Positions 9,501 through 16,741 of a stretch of DNA of 35,366 bases are shown one piece after another. The position numbers and the translations under genes are program-made. Source of the DNA: RUG13409 sp045616985. GTDB lineage: Bacteria > Bacillota > Clostridia > Peptostreptococcales > Anaerovoracaceae. Where the stretch lies: contig JAZLHU010000014.1 of assembly GCA_045616985.1 (NCBI GenBank), forward strand, positions 1 through 35,366, in the 5' to 3' direction. The notes below the pieces were generated by a model that did not search any database, was not told the origin of the DNA, and was given only the letters and a program-made list of their open reading frames with translations. Every line of letters begins with the position of its first letter. Within the stretch, counting starts at the first letter, position 1.

Positions 9501-9672
9501 CATGGTGGATACCCGGCTTTCCGTTTGCAGTAGGCGGTCCTTCGTAAAACAAAAAGTTTGCCTGACCTTCTCTTGATGTTACGCATTTGGAAAGCATATC
9601 TTCTGCATCCCATTTGTCCGCCTGATTAAGCTGAACCTCTTTGATAGGTAAATCTGATAAATTCCTGTACAT
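6565..9672 (-). CDS. ileS: Isoleucyl-tRNA synthetase, type 2 (IleRS2) with GXHH signature
   Basis: IleRS charges tRNA-Ile with isoleucine. The start at 9672 is chosen for its ribosome site (GAGGGA seven bases upstream) and for the N-terminus MYRNLSDLPIKEVQLNQADK; an upstream in-frame start at 9711 would lie too close to the previous gene. The 1035-residue protein has PPTANGKPGIHHV at 46-58, an editing (CP1) domain with the usual GWDTHGLPVEIEVEK entry, CxxC pairs (CPRCG, CWRCD, CPDCG, CEKCG), GKKMSKHKGN as the KMSKS loop, and an anticodon-binding region. Length and sequence style fit the eukaryote-like type 2 enzyme. The first signature motif reads Gly54-Ile-His56-His57 rather than HxGH. It lies between the PPTase-RecX gene and gntR, overlapping the latter by 17 bases. 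No T-box leader is present. Confidence 0.97.
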   Translation of the reverse strand: MYRNLSDLPIKEVQLNQADKWDAEDMLSKCVTSREGQANFLFYEGPPTANGKPGIHHVIARTLKDSVCRYKTMQGYKVNRKAGWDTHGLPVEIEVEKQLGFSGKQDIEKYGIKPFNEKCKESVFTYESMWHDMTRRMGYLINLDDAYITLDNNYIETGWWILKEFYKAGLIYEGHKVLPYCPRCGTGLASHEVAQGYKMVKVQTLTVPFKKKGEENTYFLAWTTTAWTLAANEFLAVGPEIDYVKAEQNGKFYYLAKALVEKVLSPNGEYKIAEEMKGKDLEGMEYEQLMPFVEIPGRAFFVGTADYVSTEDGTGIVHCAPAFGEDDYNAGRKYNIAVVNPVDEEGKYTATPWQGHFIMEEGLDVEIIKWLAQNEKLYAKEKLEHNYPHCWRCDTPLIYYAKPSWYIKMTALRDKLVENNNTVAWHPDYVGEGRFGNWLADVKDWAISRNRYWGTPINIWRCPDCGQLESIGSRAELAEKAIEKIEESIELHRPYVDDVHIKCEKCGAVMSRIPEVMDCWFDSGAMPFAQRHYPFEHKEEFEKEFFPADFICEGIDQTRGWFYSLMAISTFIMGKAPYKNVLVNDLVLDKEGKKMSKHKGNTVDPFALFDKYGADATRWYLLSVSPVWLPTKFDEDGLKDIQGKFFGTLRNVYNFFVLYANTDDIDAKACFVDYKKRPELDRWILSKYNRLVGEVTGYMDDYDHNSCVRAIQNFVQEDLSNWYIRRARRRFYAEGMDEDKRAVYATTYEILTGLTRLMAPVAPFITDEMYINLTGEESVHLAYFPKPDKSLLDDSLEERMDLVRAIVAMGRGVREKTKLKVRQPLNEILVDGKYEEKIGYMADLIKEELNVKAVKFEKAMDTYINYQLKPDFRAAGPLLGAKIKAFGAAIAKMDPKEALNRLEKEAKLVLNLNGEDTEITKEMVSAGVLAKDGFDVALENGVCVILDTQVTAELVDEGLARELISKVQQMRKSKDFEMMDRIVIYVNADADVKRAVEKFRDYICSETLADDIKEKSGLEESDLNGHKTGIDVEKQ

Positions 9673-9700
9673 TTTCTTCCCTCGATAAAATATTTGACAG

Positions 9701-9712
9701 ATTGTATACAAT
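9701..9712. promoter_or_regulatory. Perfect palindrome ATTGTATACAAT upstream of ileS, GntR-type operator candidate
   Basis: This 12-base perfect palindrome lies 29 bases before the ileS start, in the only non-coding gap (41 bases) between the PPTase-RecX gene and ileS. Its core TTGTATACAA equals the core of the B. subtilis gluconate (GntR) operator as I remember it, and a GntR/FCD regulator is encoded two genes along in the same transcript. A TACAAT on the minus strand inside the palindrome could be a -10 box, but no good -35 is visible. Confidence 0.5.
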
Positions 9713-9713
9713 A

Positions 9714-10664
9714 CTACGATCTTAACCTGTTAATTGTATCATAAATCACTCCGCTTTCATAGCCTGAAGCTGAGAGTCTGCGGGCAACTTTTGCAAGGCA
9801 TTTCTCTCGTTTTTCCATCTCCAGAGACTTTAAATCTATATTTTTCAGCACTTTTTGAGCGGCCTCATAAGCTTTTGTTTTTTGATCTTCTTTATACGGC
9901 GATGCAGCAGCTTTTGCCAAAGACCTTTCAATTCCTTTTTTTGCAAGCTCAGTTTCAATTTTAACTGGACCCTTTCCATCTCTTGCCAGCTTTTCTGCAT
10001 ATGCATTTGCATAATGCTCATCATTGATGTAGGCGTACTCTTCCAGTTTAAGCATGGCTTCATCAATATCTTCCCCGGAATAACCCTTTTGCAAAAGCTT
10101 TTTTGAAAGCTCTGCTTCAGTATACATTCTTGCATCAAGCAGATCGACTGCGGATTCAAGGCAGCTTTTTTCAAAGGGAGCATCGTATTCTGCCACAGCT
10201 ACTTCGCATTCCGGATCTCCTGCAAATCCGACAAAAAGGCGCTTGTATTTTATGCTTTTGGCAATATCCGAATCTATTACCGAGAAGGATTCAAGGCCCA
10301 TTTTCAGACCCTTACCTTTTAACTTCATATAGGCTTCTTTCCTGACCCATATAGACAGAAATTCATCCTTCCACTCGTTGCTTCCCTCAGACAAAACGGA
10401 TAAATATGCTTTTTCGTCTCTATGAAGCCTCTTGACCACGGCGGATCTGACTGTTCTTGATGTTTCTTCTATATCGATCCCTATCGGGTGATCGCTGACA
10501 GAGCAGGCCCAAAAGCTTTTTGTATCGGAAATGGAGATATATGCTCCTTCAATGCAGGGGGCGCCTTCATCATTATGTGTAAGCTCATAATTAAACAAAG
10601 TCCGAACCATTGATTCGGACTTGTAGGCTTTACCCTTGCTTTTTTCAACAATAAAGATTTTCAT
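9714..10664 (-). CDS. Fusion protein: Sfp-type 4'-phosphopantetheinyl transferase + RecX
   Basis: The 316-residue frame has two recognisable halves. Residues 1-160 are a compact phosphopantetheinyl transferase: SDHPIGIDIEE (58-67) carries the Mg-binding Asp64 and Glu66, and WVRKEAYMKLKGKGL (106-120) carries the catalytic Glu110 and Lys114. Such enzymes load the coenzyme A arm onto acyl or peptidyl carrier proteins. Residues 169-316 are a RecX domain: LLDARMYTEAELSKKLLQKGY, then repeated three-helix units (LEEYAYINDEHYANAYAEKLARDGKG, ELAKKGI, a C-terminal unit ending SASGYESGVIYDTINRLRS). RecX binds RecA filaments and modulates recombination. There is no stop, frameshift or internal ribosome site obvious at the junction (about 10160-10190). 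The ATG overlaps the YerC-type gene by four bases (ATGA), indicating coupling. A tandem of two once-separate genes is the likely origin. Confidence 0.85.
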   Translation of the reverse strand: MKIFIVEKSKGKAYKSESMVRTLFNYELTHNDEGAPCIEGAYISISDTKSFWACSVSDHPIGIDIEETSRTVRSAVVKRLHRDEKAYLSVLSEGSNEWKDEFLSIWVRKEAYMKLKGKGLKMGLESFSVIDSDIAKSIKYKRLFVGFAGDPECEVAVAEYDAPFEKSCLESAVDLLDARMYTEAELSKKLLQKGYSGEDIDEAMLKLEEYAYINDEHYANAYAEKLARDGKGPVKIETELAKKGIERSLAKAAASPYKEDQKTKAYEAAQKVLKNIDLKSLEMEKREKCLAKVARRLSASGYESGVIYDTINRLRS

Positions 10665-10960
10665 TTATTCTCTTTAAATCTGCTTAAAATGCAGGTATAT
10701 CCGTCTGCACCATAGGAAATGCATTTATTGATCCTTGAAATGGTTGCTGTGGATGCTTTCGTCTTTGCTTCTATTTCGGCATAGGTTTCACCGGCATCAA
10801 GAAGCCTTGCGACCTCCCATCTTTGTGATATGGATTGAAGCTCCTTTACGGTCATGAGGTCTTCAAAAAATCTGTAGCATTCCTCCTCGCTTTGCAAAGC
10901 TAAGATCGCCTTAAACAATTCGTCATTTTCAGGGCATTTAAACTTTGAATCATAGGGCAT
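10661..10960 (-). CDS. YerC/YecD-family TrpR-like DNA-binding protein
   Basis: This 99-residue protein matches the YerC/YecD family, a TrpR-fold group of small Firmicute regulators. The core ELFKAILALQSEEECYRFFEDLMTVKEL is followed by the helix-turn-helix region SQRWEVARLLDAGETYAEIEAKTKASTATISRINKCI, both typical. An AGGAGG ribosome site lies eight bases before the ATG. It follows the Ctp protease gene by 11 bases and overlaps the PPTase-RecX gene by four. Its DNA target and ligand are not known; in some Firmicutes the family sits next to uvrD/pcrB rather than recX. Confidence 0.9.
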   Translation of the reverse strand: MPYDSKFKCPENDELFKAILALQSEEECYRFFEDLMTVKELQSISQRWEVARLLDAGETYAEIEAKTKASTATISRINKCISYGADGYTCILSRFKENK

Positions 10961-10971
10961 GATAAACCTCC

Positions 10972-12153
10972 TTATTTCTCAAGCAAAAGCTGCACTGCCT
11001 TGTTGTATTGATAGTCTTCCGCAGCATCAGGAGGAAGCTCAACAATGTAATCGGGCGTTACTCCGATCCCGTGTATTTGCTTCCCTGATGGTGAGAAATA
11101 CTGCATAATAGTAATCTTTACAGCGCTTCCGTCCGCAAGTCCGAAGCTCTCCTGAATAATTCCCTTACCGTAGGTTTTGGTTCCGACTATTATACCCTCT
11201 TTATTGTCCTGAACACCTGCTGCAACTATTTCGGAAGCAGATGCCGAGTATTCATTTACTAAAATTGCATAAGGAAGAGCGGTTCTTCCGTTAGTTGTAA
11301 TATAATTCTGCCTGTTACCCCGGTTATCCACCGAGTAAACCAGCGTGCCAGCATTCATGATCTGATCGGCAAGCCTGTTGGCAACATCAACAAGTCCTCC
11401 GCCGTTATATCTGAGATCAATCACCAGGGCAACTGCACCCTGAGATGTCAGATCTTCCAAAGCATTCGCAAACTCTACATCGGTTTTTTCAGCAAACTGC
11501 GAAATCTGGATAAGTCCGACATTTTCCTCCATCATTGCGTATGATACGGAGAGTTCGGCAATACGGGCTCTTACAAGATTTACCTCATGCTCTGTTCCGT
11601 CGCGGCGCAAAAGGGTAACAACGACCTTTGTTCCGTTATCGCCTCTTATCATATCCCTGACTTCGTCGGAGCTGTACTCCTTTGTAAGATTACCGTCAAC
11701 AGCTATGATTTTTTCTCCTGATTTAACACCGGCCTTTTCTGCCGGAGAATCAGCAACAACATTTACTATTTCGAACACTCCGGTCTCAAGCTCCTGAAAT
11801 GTCATACCAACTCCGAAAAAGGTCCCAAGCACCTGATTCATAAATGCCTCAGTATCATCCTTTGTTATATATTCGGAATACGGGTCGTTTAAGGCTTCAA
11901 AGGCGCCTGCGTACGCGCCCTCAAGAAGAGCATCCTCATCAACCTCTGTGTAATAAAGCTCTTTGATTGCAGACATAAGATAATCGAGCTTTGCATACTT
12001 TTTTGTTGAATACTCCAGCTTCTCTGCATCCTGCGAAGAGTACAAATGGACTCCGCCTACTCCGTTTTCCGTAAGCAAAACAACAGAGCCTGCTCCGATA
12101 AGCAGTGCGGCCGCCAGCAATAATGCTAATAGTTTTTTATTGATCTTAATCAT
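10972..12153 (-). CDS. C-terminal processing peptidase, S41 family (CtpA/CtpB type)
   Basis: The 393-residue protein has an N-terminal signal anchor (about residues 8-27), a PDZ domain (about 108-195, with GTFFGVGMTFQ and SPAEKAGVKSGEKIIAVDG), and an S41 protease domain. The catalytic dyad is complete by motif: Ser305 in SASASEI and Lys330 in KTYGKG, with Gln334 four residues on. It acts outside the membrane, trimming secreted or membrane proteins. In Firmicutes CtpB works in sporulation signalling, and ctp genes often follow ftsEX and an M23 hydrolase, as here, with recJ inserted between. The ATG overlaps the recJ stop by four bases (ATGA). Confidence 0.93.
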   Translation of the reverse strand: MIKINKKLLALLLAAALLIGAGSVVLLTENGVGGVHLYSSQDAEKLEYSTKKYAKLDYLMSAIKELYYTEVDEDALLEGAYAGAFEALNDPYSEYITKDDTEAFMNQVLGTFFGVGMTFQELETGVFEIVNVVADSPAEKAGVKSGEKIIAVDGNLTKEYSSDEVRDMIRGDNGTKVVVTLLRRDGTEHEVNLVRARIAELSVSYAMMEENVGLIQISQFAEKTDVEFANALEDLTSQGAVALVIDLRYNGGGLVDVANRLADQIMNAGTLVYSVDNRGNRQNYITTNGRTALPYAILVNEYSASASEIVAAGVQDNKEGIIVGTKTYGKGIIQESFGLADGSAVKITIMQYFSPSGKQIHGIGVTPDYIVELPPDAAEDYQYNKAVQLLLEK

Positions 12154-13868
12154 TTGCTCAATTTAATATCCCTGATTCTTATTTGAATCTTTCGTTCTCC
12201 TCTGAACTCATTTATTTCAAGCTCACCGGCAACGTCCACACAAGCGCCGTTGCGTACAAAATCTGTATATTTTTTTGCCTTTCCGAACAGCACGCACGAA
12301 ACAGGAATTCCGTCTGCCGTGGTTGCAACAAATCTTAAATGCTGTCCGTCGGAGCCCATGGTAAAGAAATTACTTACCAAAGCATTTCTCATGCAAAAAA
12401 CCGGTACGGGATTTCCCTCTCCGAAAGGCTCAAGCTTTTTAACTGCCTGCGCATATGCAATGGTCTTTTCATACTCGGCAAGCTCCTTTTCAATTTCAAG
12501 ATGCTCTGTAAGAAGATCCGGATTCTCCTTGATCTGCATTTCAACAAGCTCCTGCATTTTGCTGCGGAATTCGGAAAGGCATTCCGGCTTTAAGCTGAAC
12601 CCGCATGCGCCGCTGTGACCGCCAAAGCGAAGGAATACATTTCCGCAATTTTCAAACAGCCCGTGAAGGTTAACTCCCGGGATTGATCTCCCGGTTCCCT
12701 TAAGACTTCCGTCTTCTGCATTGGTAACTATGCAAACGGGTTTATAGAAACGCTCTTTCAGTATTCCCGCAACAATTCCCGCAACGCCCTCGTGTGCGCC
12801 CGGAGCATTGATAACAGGGGCATACTGGCCGCAATCCTCAGTTTTTAATGCATGCTCACATATTCTTGCTGTCTCCTCCTGAACCGTTTTCCTTCTATAA
12901 TTGGTTCTTACGGTTTCATCGGCCAAAGAATCAAGCTTATCCTTATCTGCATAGCTCGCAAGAAGTTCAACTGCAAGACCCGCATTGTCCATTCTTCCAA
13001 GTGCATTAAGGTTTGGAGCAAGAATAAATGCTATATCAGACGAATCAATATTTTTATCGTTTATATCAAGTCTTTCCAACAGACTGCAAAGACCGAGCCT
13101 TGTTCGTCTGTTGATCCGGTCTATTCCGTACTTAACAAGACTTCTGTTTTCATCAAGAAGAGGAACAACATCCGCGACAGTGGATATGGCAACAAGATCG
13201 AGAAGGGAATTGAGCTTCCCTTTTGTAATACGAAAATCTCCGTCAGCATTCAATATGCGTTGTATACCCTGAGCAATCTTAAATGCAATTCCGCATCCGG
13301 ACAAGCTTGCAAAAGGATAGCTGCTGTCCGGTCTTTTGGTTGTAACAAAAAGGCAGTCCGGATTCTGACCATCCCTTAATCTGTGATGATCGGTAATAAT
13401 TACCTGCAGCCCCAAAGCCTTGGCGTATTCCACCTCCTTTGGAGATGTACTGCCGCAATCCACGGTAATAAGAAGATCAACATTATCCTCTTTGATTTTT
13501 TCTATTGCATAATTATTAAGCCCGTATCCGTCTGTAAAGCGGCTCGGAACATAATAGCAAACATTGTCGCTTAAATATTTCAGTACGGTATACAAAAGCG
13601 TTGTGGACGTAACTCCGTCTGCATCATAGTCTCCGTATACACAAATACGCTTTCCTGCCTTTGCCGCATCAATAAGAGTGATACAGGTTTTCCTTAAGTC
13701 CGGAATCAAAAACGGATCATAAGTAAGCTGAGGTGTCGGAGAGAAGAAGTCTTCAATTTCGGACTCCTTAACACCCCGGCTTTTTATTATTTCTATAACA
13801 GAAGCAGGAACACCATACCGTTCCTGCTCCATATTATATGTTTTTTGCTTGATAATCCACTTTGCCAT
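12150..13868 (-). CDS. recJ: Single-stranded-DNA-specific exonuclease RecJ
   Basis: RecJ degrades single-stranded DNA 5' to 3' in recombination and repair. The 572-residue protein has DHH-family motif I GDYDADG (79-85), LLITVDCGS, the name motif TDHH, a DHHA1 domain with GAHEGVAGIVAG and GTGRSIPGVNLH, and the mandatory GGHSGACGFS. A C-terminal OB-like segment (about 470-570) follows. The length matches Firmicute RecJ of the shorter class. The ATG shares one base with the stop codon of the M23 gene (TGATG) and the 3' end overlaps the protease gene by four bases, so it is embedded in the ftsEX operon. Confidence 0.95.
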   Translation of the reverse strand: MAKWIIKQKTYNMEQERYGVPASVIEIIKSRGVKESEIEDFFSPTPQLTYDPFLIPDLRKTCITLIDAAKAGKRICVYGDYDADGVTSTTLLYTVLKYLSDNVCYYVPSRFTDGYGLNNYAIEKIKEDNVDLLITVDCGSTSPKEVEYAKALGLQVIITDHHRLRDGQNPDCLFVTTKRPDSSYPFASLSGCGIAFKIAQGIQRILNADGDFRITKGKLNSLLDLVAISTVADVVPLLDENRSLVKYGIDRINRRTRLGLCSLLERLDINDKNIDSSDIAFILAPNLNALGRMDNAGLAVELLASYADKDKLDSLADETVRTNYRRKTVQEETARICEHALKTEDCGQYAPVINAPGAHEGVAGIVAGILKERFYKPVCIVTNAEDGSLKGTGRSIPGVNLHGLFENCGNVFLRFGGHSGACGFSLKPECLSEFRSKMQELVEMQIKENPDLLTEHLEIEKELAEYEKTIAYAQAVKKLEPFGEGNPVPVFCMRNALVSNFFTMGSDGQHLRFVATTADGIPVSCVLFGKAKKYTDFVRNGACVDVAGELEINEFRGERKIQIRIRDIKLSK

Positions 13869-15061
13869 CAGAATTTACCGGGAGTCACATATTCGAGCGG
13901 ATTTGTATATTTACCGTTAATTCTTACCTCAAAATGAAGGTGCGATCCGGTTGACATACCGGTCGATCCTACCTTTGCGATAACCTGGCCTCTTGTAACA
14001 ACATCACCCTTATTTACAAGAAGCTTTGATGAATGACCGTACAGAGTTACTATCCCACCGCCGTGATCTATCATAATATAATATCCGTATCCGTTAGCAT
14101 TGTATGCCGCAGTAATAACCTTTCCGCTGTTGGCTGCAAGTATATCCGTGCCATAGGATGCACCGATATCAATACCGGTATGAAGCTTATTGACCTTAAG
14201 AATCGGATGCATTCTGTAGCCGAACGGTGATGTGATTCTTGTGCTTGCTTTTGCAGGCCAGCACATTGCTCCGCCAAGATAATCTCCCCCGCCCTGCAGC
14301 TTTAATATTTCGTCTACAAGTCTGTCAGCCTCTGCATTCAATGCATCGACCTGAGCCTCGAGCTGTTTATTATTTTTTTCAATTGCGCTCTTTTGTTTTT
14401 CAAGAGCAGCCTCGCTTTCGGCAAGCGCAGCTTTATTTTCCTTTAAAGCGTTTTGCTGATTAACAAGGTCCGTCTTTAAATCCGACAACGCCTGCTTCTT
14501 TTCAACAATGACCTGATAATCGGCCTCCATGGATTCCAAAAGATTTTTATCGGACTCATATATTCGCTTAATCAAATCCAGATTTGTAAGAAAATCGCTG
14601 ATGGATGCAGAATTAAACAAAACGGACAACATGCTTACATCACCGTTTTTATACATAGCCCTTAATCTCGCGTTAAGGTTCCTGTTTTGCTCATCCATCT
14701 CGGCCTGCTTTTTATTCAATTCATCAAGAGCGATACTGATTTTTTCTTTGGTGTCATTAACCTTTTCCGTAAGTACATTGATCTGTTTCTGGACGGAATA
14801 CACTTTATTTTCAACAGTCTTGATTTCCTTGCTTAAGGTATTCGCCTCGGATTTTCCCTGGCTTATCTTCTTCTCAAGTGCAGCAATATCGTTGTTGATA
14901 TCAGAAAGATCATCTTTAAGGTCGGTTACCTCATCGGCATAAATAATAAACGGCCAGATGATTGCAGCAAAAGCCATAACAATGACTATAGCAAATATTA
15001 TCACCCGCATTGCCGATTTCTTTTTATTTTCCTTAGTTGTCTGATGTGTTTGTTTAGTCAT
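13868..15061 (-). CDS. Coiled-coil M23 (LytM) cell-wall hydrolase, FtsEX-linked
   Basis: The 397-residue protein has a basic cytoplasmic start, one membrane span (about 19-41), a long coiled coil (about 45-255, heptad-rich ALEKKISQGKSEANTLSKEI and similar) and a C-terminal M23 domain (about 275-393). All expected zinc and catalytic residues are visible: His294 and Asp298 in LHTGIDIG, His343 in YGH, and His374/His376 in HLHFEV. It is therefore likely an active peptidoglycan endopeptidase, unlike the EnvC-type activators that have lost these residues. Its position seven bases after ftsX matches the PcsB/CwlO-type hydrolases that FtsEX activates through the coiled coil. The start at 15061 has only a weak ribosome site. 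Confidence 0.9.
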   Translation of the reverse strand: MTKQTHQTTKENKKKSAMRVIIFAIVIVMAFAAIIWPFIIYADEVTDLKDDLSDINNDIAALEKKISQGKSEANTLSKEIKTVENKVYSVQKQINVLTEKVNDTKEKISIALDELNKKQAEMDEQNRNLNARLRAMYKNGDVSMLSVLFNSASISDFLTNLDLIKRIYESDKNLLESMEADYQVIVEKKQALSDLKTDLVNQQNALKENKAALAESEAALEKQKSAIEKNNKQLEAQVDALNAEADRLVDEILKLQGGGDYLGGAMCWPAKASTRITSPFGYRMHPILKVNKLHTGIDIGASYGTDILAANSGKVITAAYNANGYGYYIMIDHGGGIVTLYGHSSKLLVNKGDVVTRGQVIAKVGSTGMSTGSHLHFEVRINGKYTNPLEYVTPGKF

Positions 15062-15068
15062 TTTCCGA

Positions 15069-15962
15069 TTATGCCTGAAGGAATCTCCTCATTGAAAGAA
15101 TGCTTCCGAACGCGCCGATACTGATTCCGAGCGCTATGAAAATCCAAATAAAGTTAACTATCATAAACATCGGCTCAACAAGACCTGATGAAAAAAGGCT
15201 CAGAGCCTGCGTTCCGAATGACTTACAAATGTTGATATATACCACAGCCGAAATTCCCAGAGATACAACCGCTGATATAAAGCCTATTATCATACCTTCC
15301 GCAAGAAGCGGTCCTCTTACAAACCAGTTAGTTGCACCAACATACTTCATAATGATTATTTCTTCCTGTCTTGCCATAACAGTAAGCTTAACCGTGTTGC
15401 TTACCACAACGACGGATACGATTACAAGAAAGGCAATGATGATGAGCGCACCGTTTTGAATGATGCTTGTAATTGCAATAACCTTATTTACCTCGTCGGC
15501 ATAGAATCGGACGTCCTCAACACCCTTCTGGCTTTGGCATATCGATTTAATTGCAGTTCCGTAATGAAGCTGCGAAAGATGGACCCTTAAAGAATTCGGG
15601 AGTGGGTTTTCTGAAAGTCCGTCAAGAAGATGTGCGCTGTCACCCATACGGTTTTGAAAGCTCTTCATAGCATCCTCTTTGCTGACAAATTCAACCGAAG
15701 CGACCTCATCTCTTGCCTCAAGATCTCTTTTGATTTTGTTTGTCTGATCCTGAGTCGTTTCATCCAAAAGGAATACCTCGATAGTATCAAACTGTGTTTT
15801 GACCTCTTCTGTCAGATAATTGATATTTACCGTAAGAGCAAGAACCACCCCTAAAATGAGAAGCATGGCCGTTATTGAAAATAAAGATGCCAGACTCATA
15901 CCGCGGTTTCTTCCGATTTGCTTAAGGGACTCTTTCAGGGAATAGCTGAGTGATTTAATCAT
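15069..15962 (-). CDS. ftsX: Cell division ABC transporter permease-like protein FtsX
   Basis: The 297-residue protein has the FtsX layout: a cytoplasmic start, membrane span 1 at about 24-45, a large extracellular domain (about 50-155) that would contact the coiled-coil hydrolase, and three further spans at about 163-190, 213-240 and 262-290, with the KLTVMARQEEIIIMKYVGATNWFVRGP loop that is the family hallmark. With FtsE it transmits ATP-driven movement to a wall hydrolase rather than transporting a substrate. It overlaps ftsE by eight bases and is followed seven bases later by the M23 gene. Confidence 0.95.
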   Translation of the reverse strand: MIKSLSYSLKESLKQIGRNRGMSLASLFSITAMLLILGVVLALTVNINYLTEEVKTQFDTIEVFLLDETTQDQTNKIKRDLEARDEVASVEFVSKEDAMKSFQNRMGDSAHLLDGLSENPLPNSLRVHLSQLHYGTAIKSICQSQKGVEDVRFYADEVNKVIAITSIIQNGALIIIAFLVIVSVVVVSNTVKLTVMARQEEIIIMKYVGATNWFVRGPLLAEGMIIGFISAVVSLGISAVVYINICKSFGTQALSLFSSGLVEPMFMIVNFIWIFIALGISIGAFGSILSMRRFLQA

Positions 15963-16638
15963 CGTATCCGTACACTCCTTCCCGGCTGTCTCTTACGATT
16001 TTTCCGTTGTCTATGGCAATAATTCTTTTACCCATGCGATCTACGATTTCCTTTGCATGTGTCACCATCACAACAGTAGTTCCGCGTCTGTTGATCTGAT
16101 TTATCAATTTCATGATTTCCCAGGCTGTATCAGGATCAAGATTACCTGTCGGCTCATCTGCAATCAAAAGTCTGGGGTTGTTGATGATAGCTCTTGCAAT
16201 AGCTACTCTCTGCTGTTCTCCGCCGGAAAGCTCATCCGGGAATTTTTCGGCCGCATCTTCAATTCCCATTATTTTAAGAATCTGAGGAACCTGCCTTTTA
16301 ATGGCTCTTTGCGTACAGTGAATAACCTCCATCGCAAAGGCAATATTTTCATATACGGTTTTGTGAGGGAGAAGCTTATAATCCTGAAAAACCATTCCTA
16401 TTGTCCTTCTGTGGTCAGGAACCTCTCTGCTGGAAAGCAAGGTAATGTCCCTTCCGTCAACAACAATGCTTCCGCTGTCCGGTTCAATTTCCTTGGAAAT
16501 GAGCTTGATAAAAGTTGATTTTCCGGAACCGGAAGCCCCTACGACAAATACAAAATCACCATCATCGATATGAAGGCTTACATCGTTGAGGGCAACATTG
16601 TCGCCGTATGTCTTTACTACATTTCTGAATTCTATCAA
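15955..16638 (-). CDS. ftsE: Cell division ATP-binding protein FtsE
   Basis: FtsE is the cytoplasmic ATPase of the FtsEX complex. The 227-residue protein is complete, with Walker A GASGSGKST (34-42), the Q-loop FQDYKLLPHKTVYENIAFA, signature LSGGEQQRVAIARA, Walker B LLIADEPTGNLD and the switch His in VTHAKEIVD. The start codon is TTG at 16638-16636, supported by GAGGA six bases upstream and by the family N-terminus MIEFRNVVKTYG. It is preceded by its own promoter (16676-16704), though the transcript of the previous gene could also read in because no terminator separates them. Confidence 0.95.
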   Translation of the reverse strand: MIEFRNVVKTYGDNVALNDVSLHIDDGDFVFVVGASGSGKSTFIKLISKEIEPDSGSIVVDGRDITLLSSREVPDHRRTIGMVFQDYKLLPHKTVYENIAFAMEVIHCTQRAIKRQVPQILKIMGIEDAAEKFPDELSGGEQQRVAIARAIINNPRLLIADEPTGNLDPDTAWEIMKLINQINRRGTTVVMVTHAKEIVDRMGKRIIAIDNGKIVRDSREGVYGYDD

Positions 16639-16675
16639 AACAAGTCCTCTTTTTTATATTTATTTCAGACAATAG

Positions 16676-16704
16676 ATTATACTATATATTATGCAAAAAT
16701 TAAA
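16676..16704 (-). promoter_or_regulatory. Promoter of the ftsEX operon
   Basis: On the minus strand TTTAAT (16699-16704, three of six matches to TTGACA), a 17-base spacer, then a perfect TATAAT (16676-16681). The start of transcription would be near 16669, giving a leader of about 30 bases with a normal ribosome site. Confidence 0.65.
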
Positions 16705-16741
16705 GGGTTACCACTATATTTATGTGTGTTTTATATGAAAC

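Noticed and set aside
9673..9713. T-box leader for ileS
   Set aside because: The gap is only 41 bases, too short for a T-box, and no GGTGGTACCGCG-type element was seen in it.
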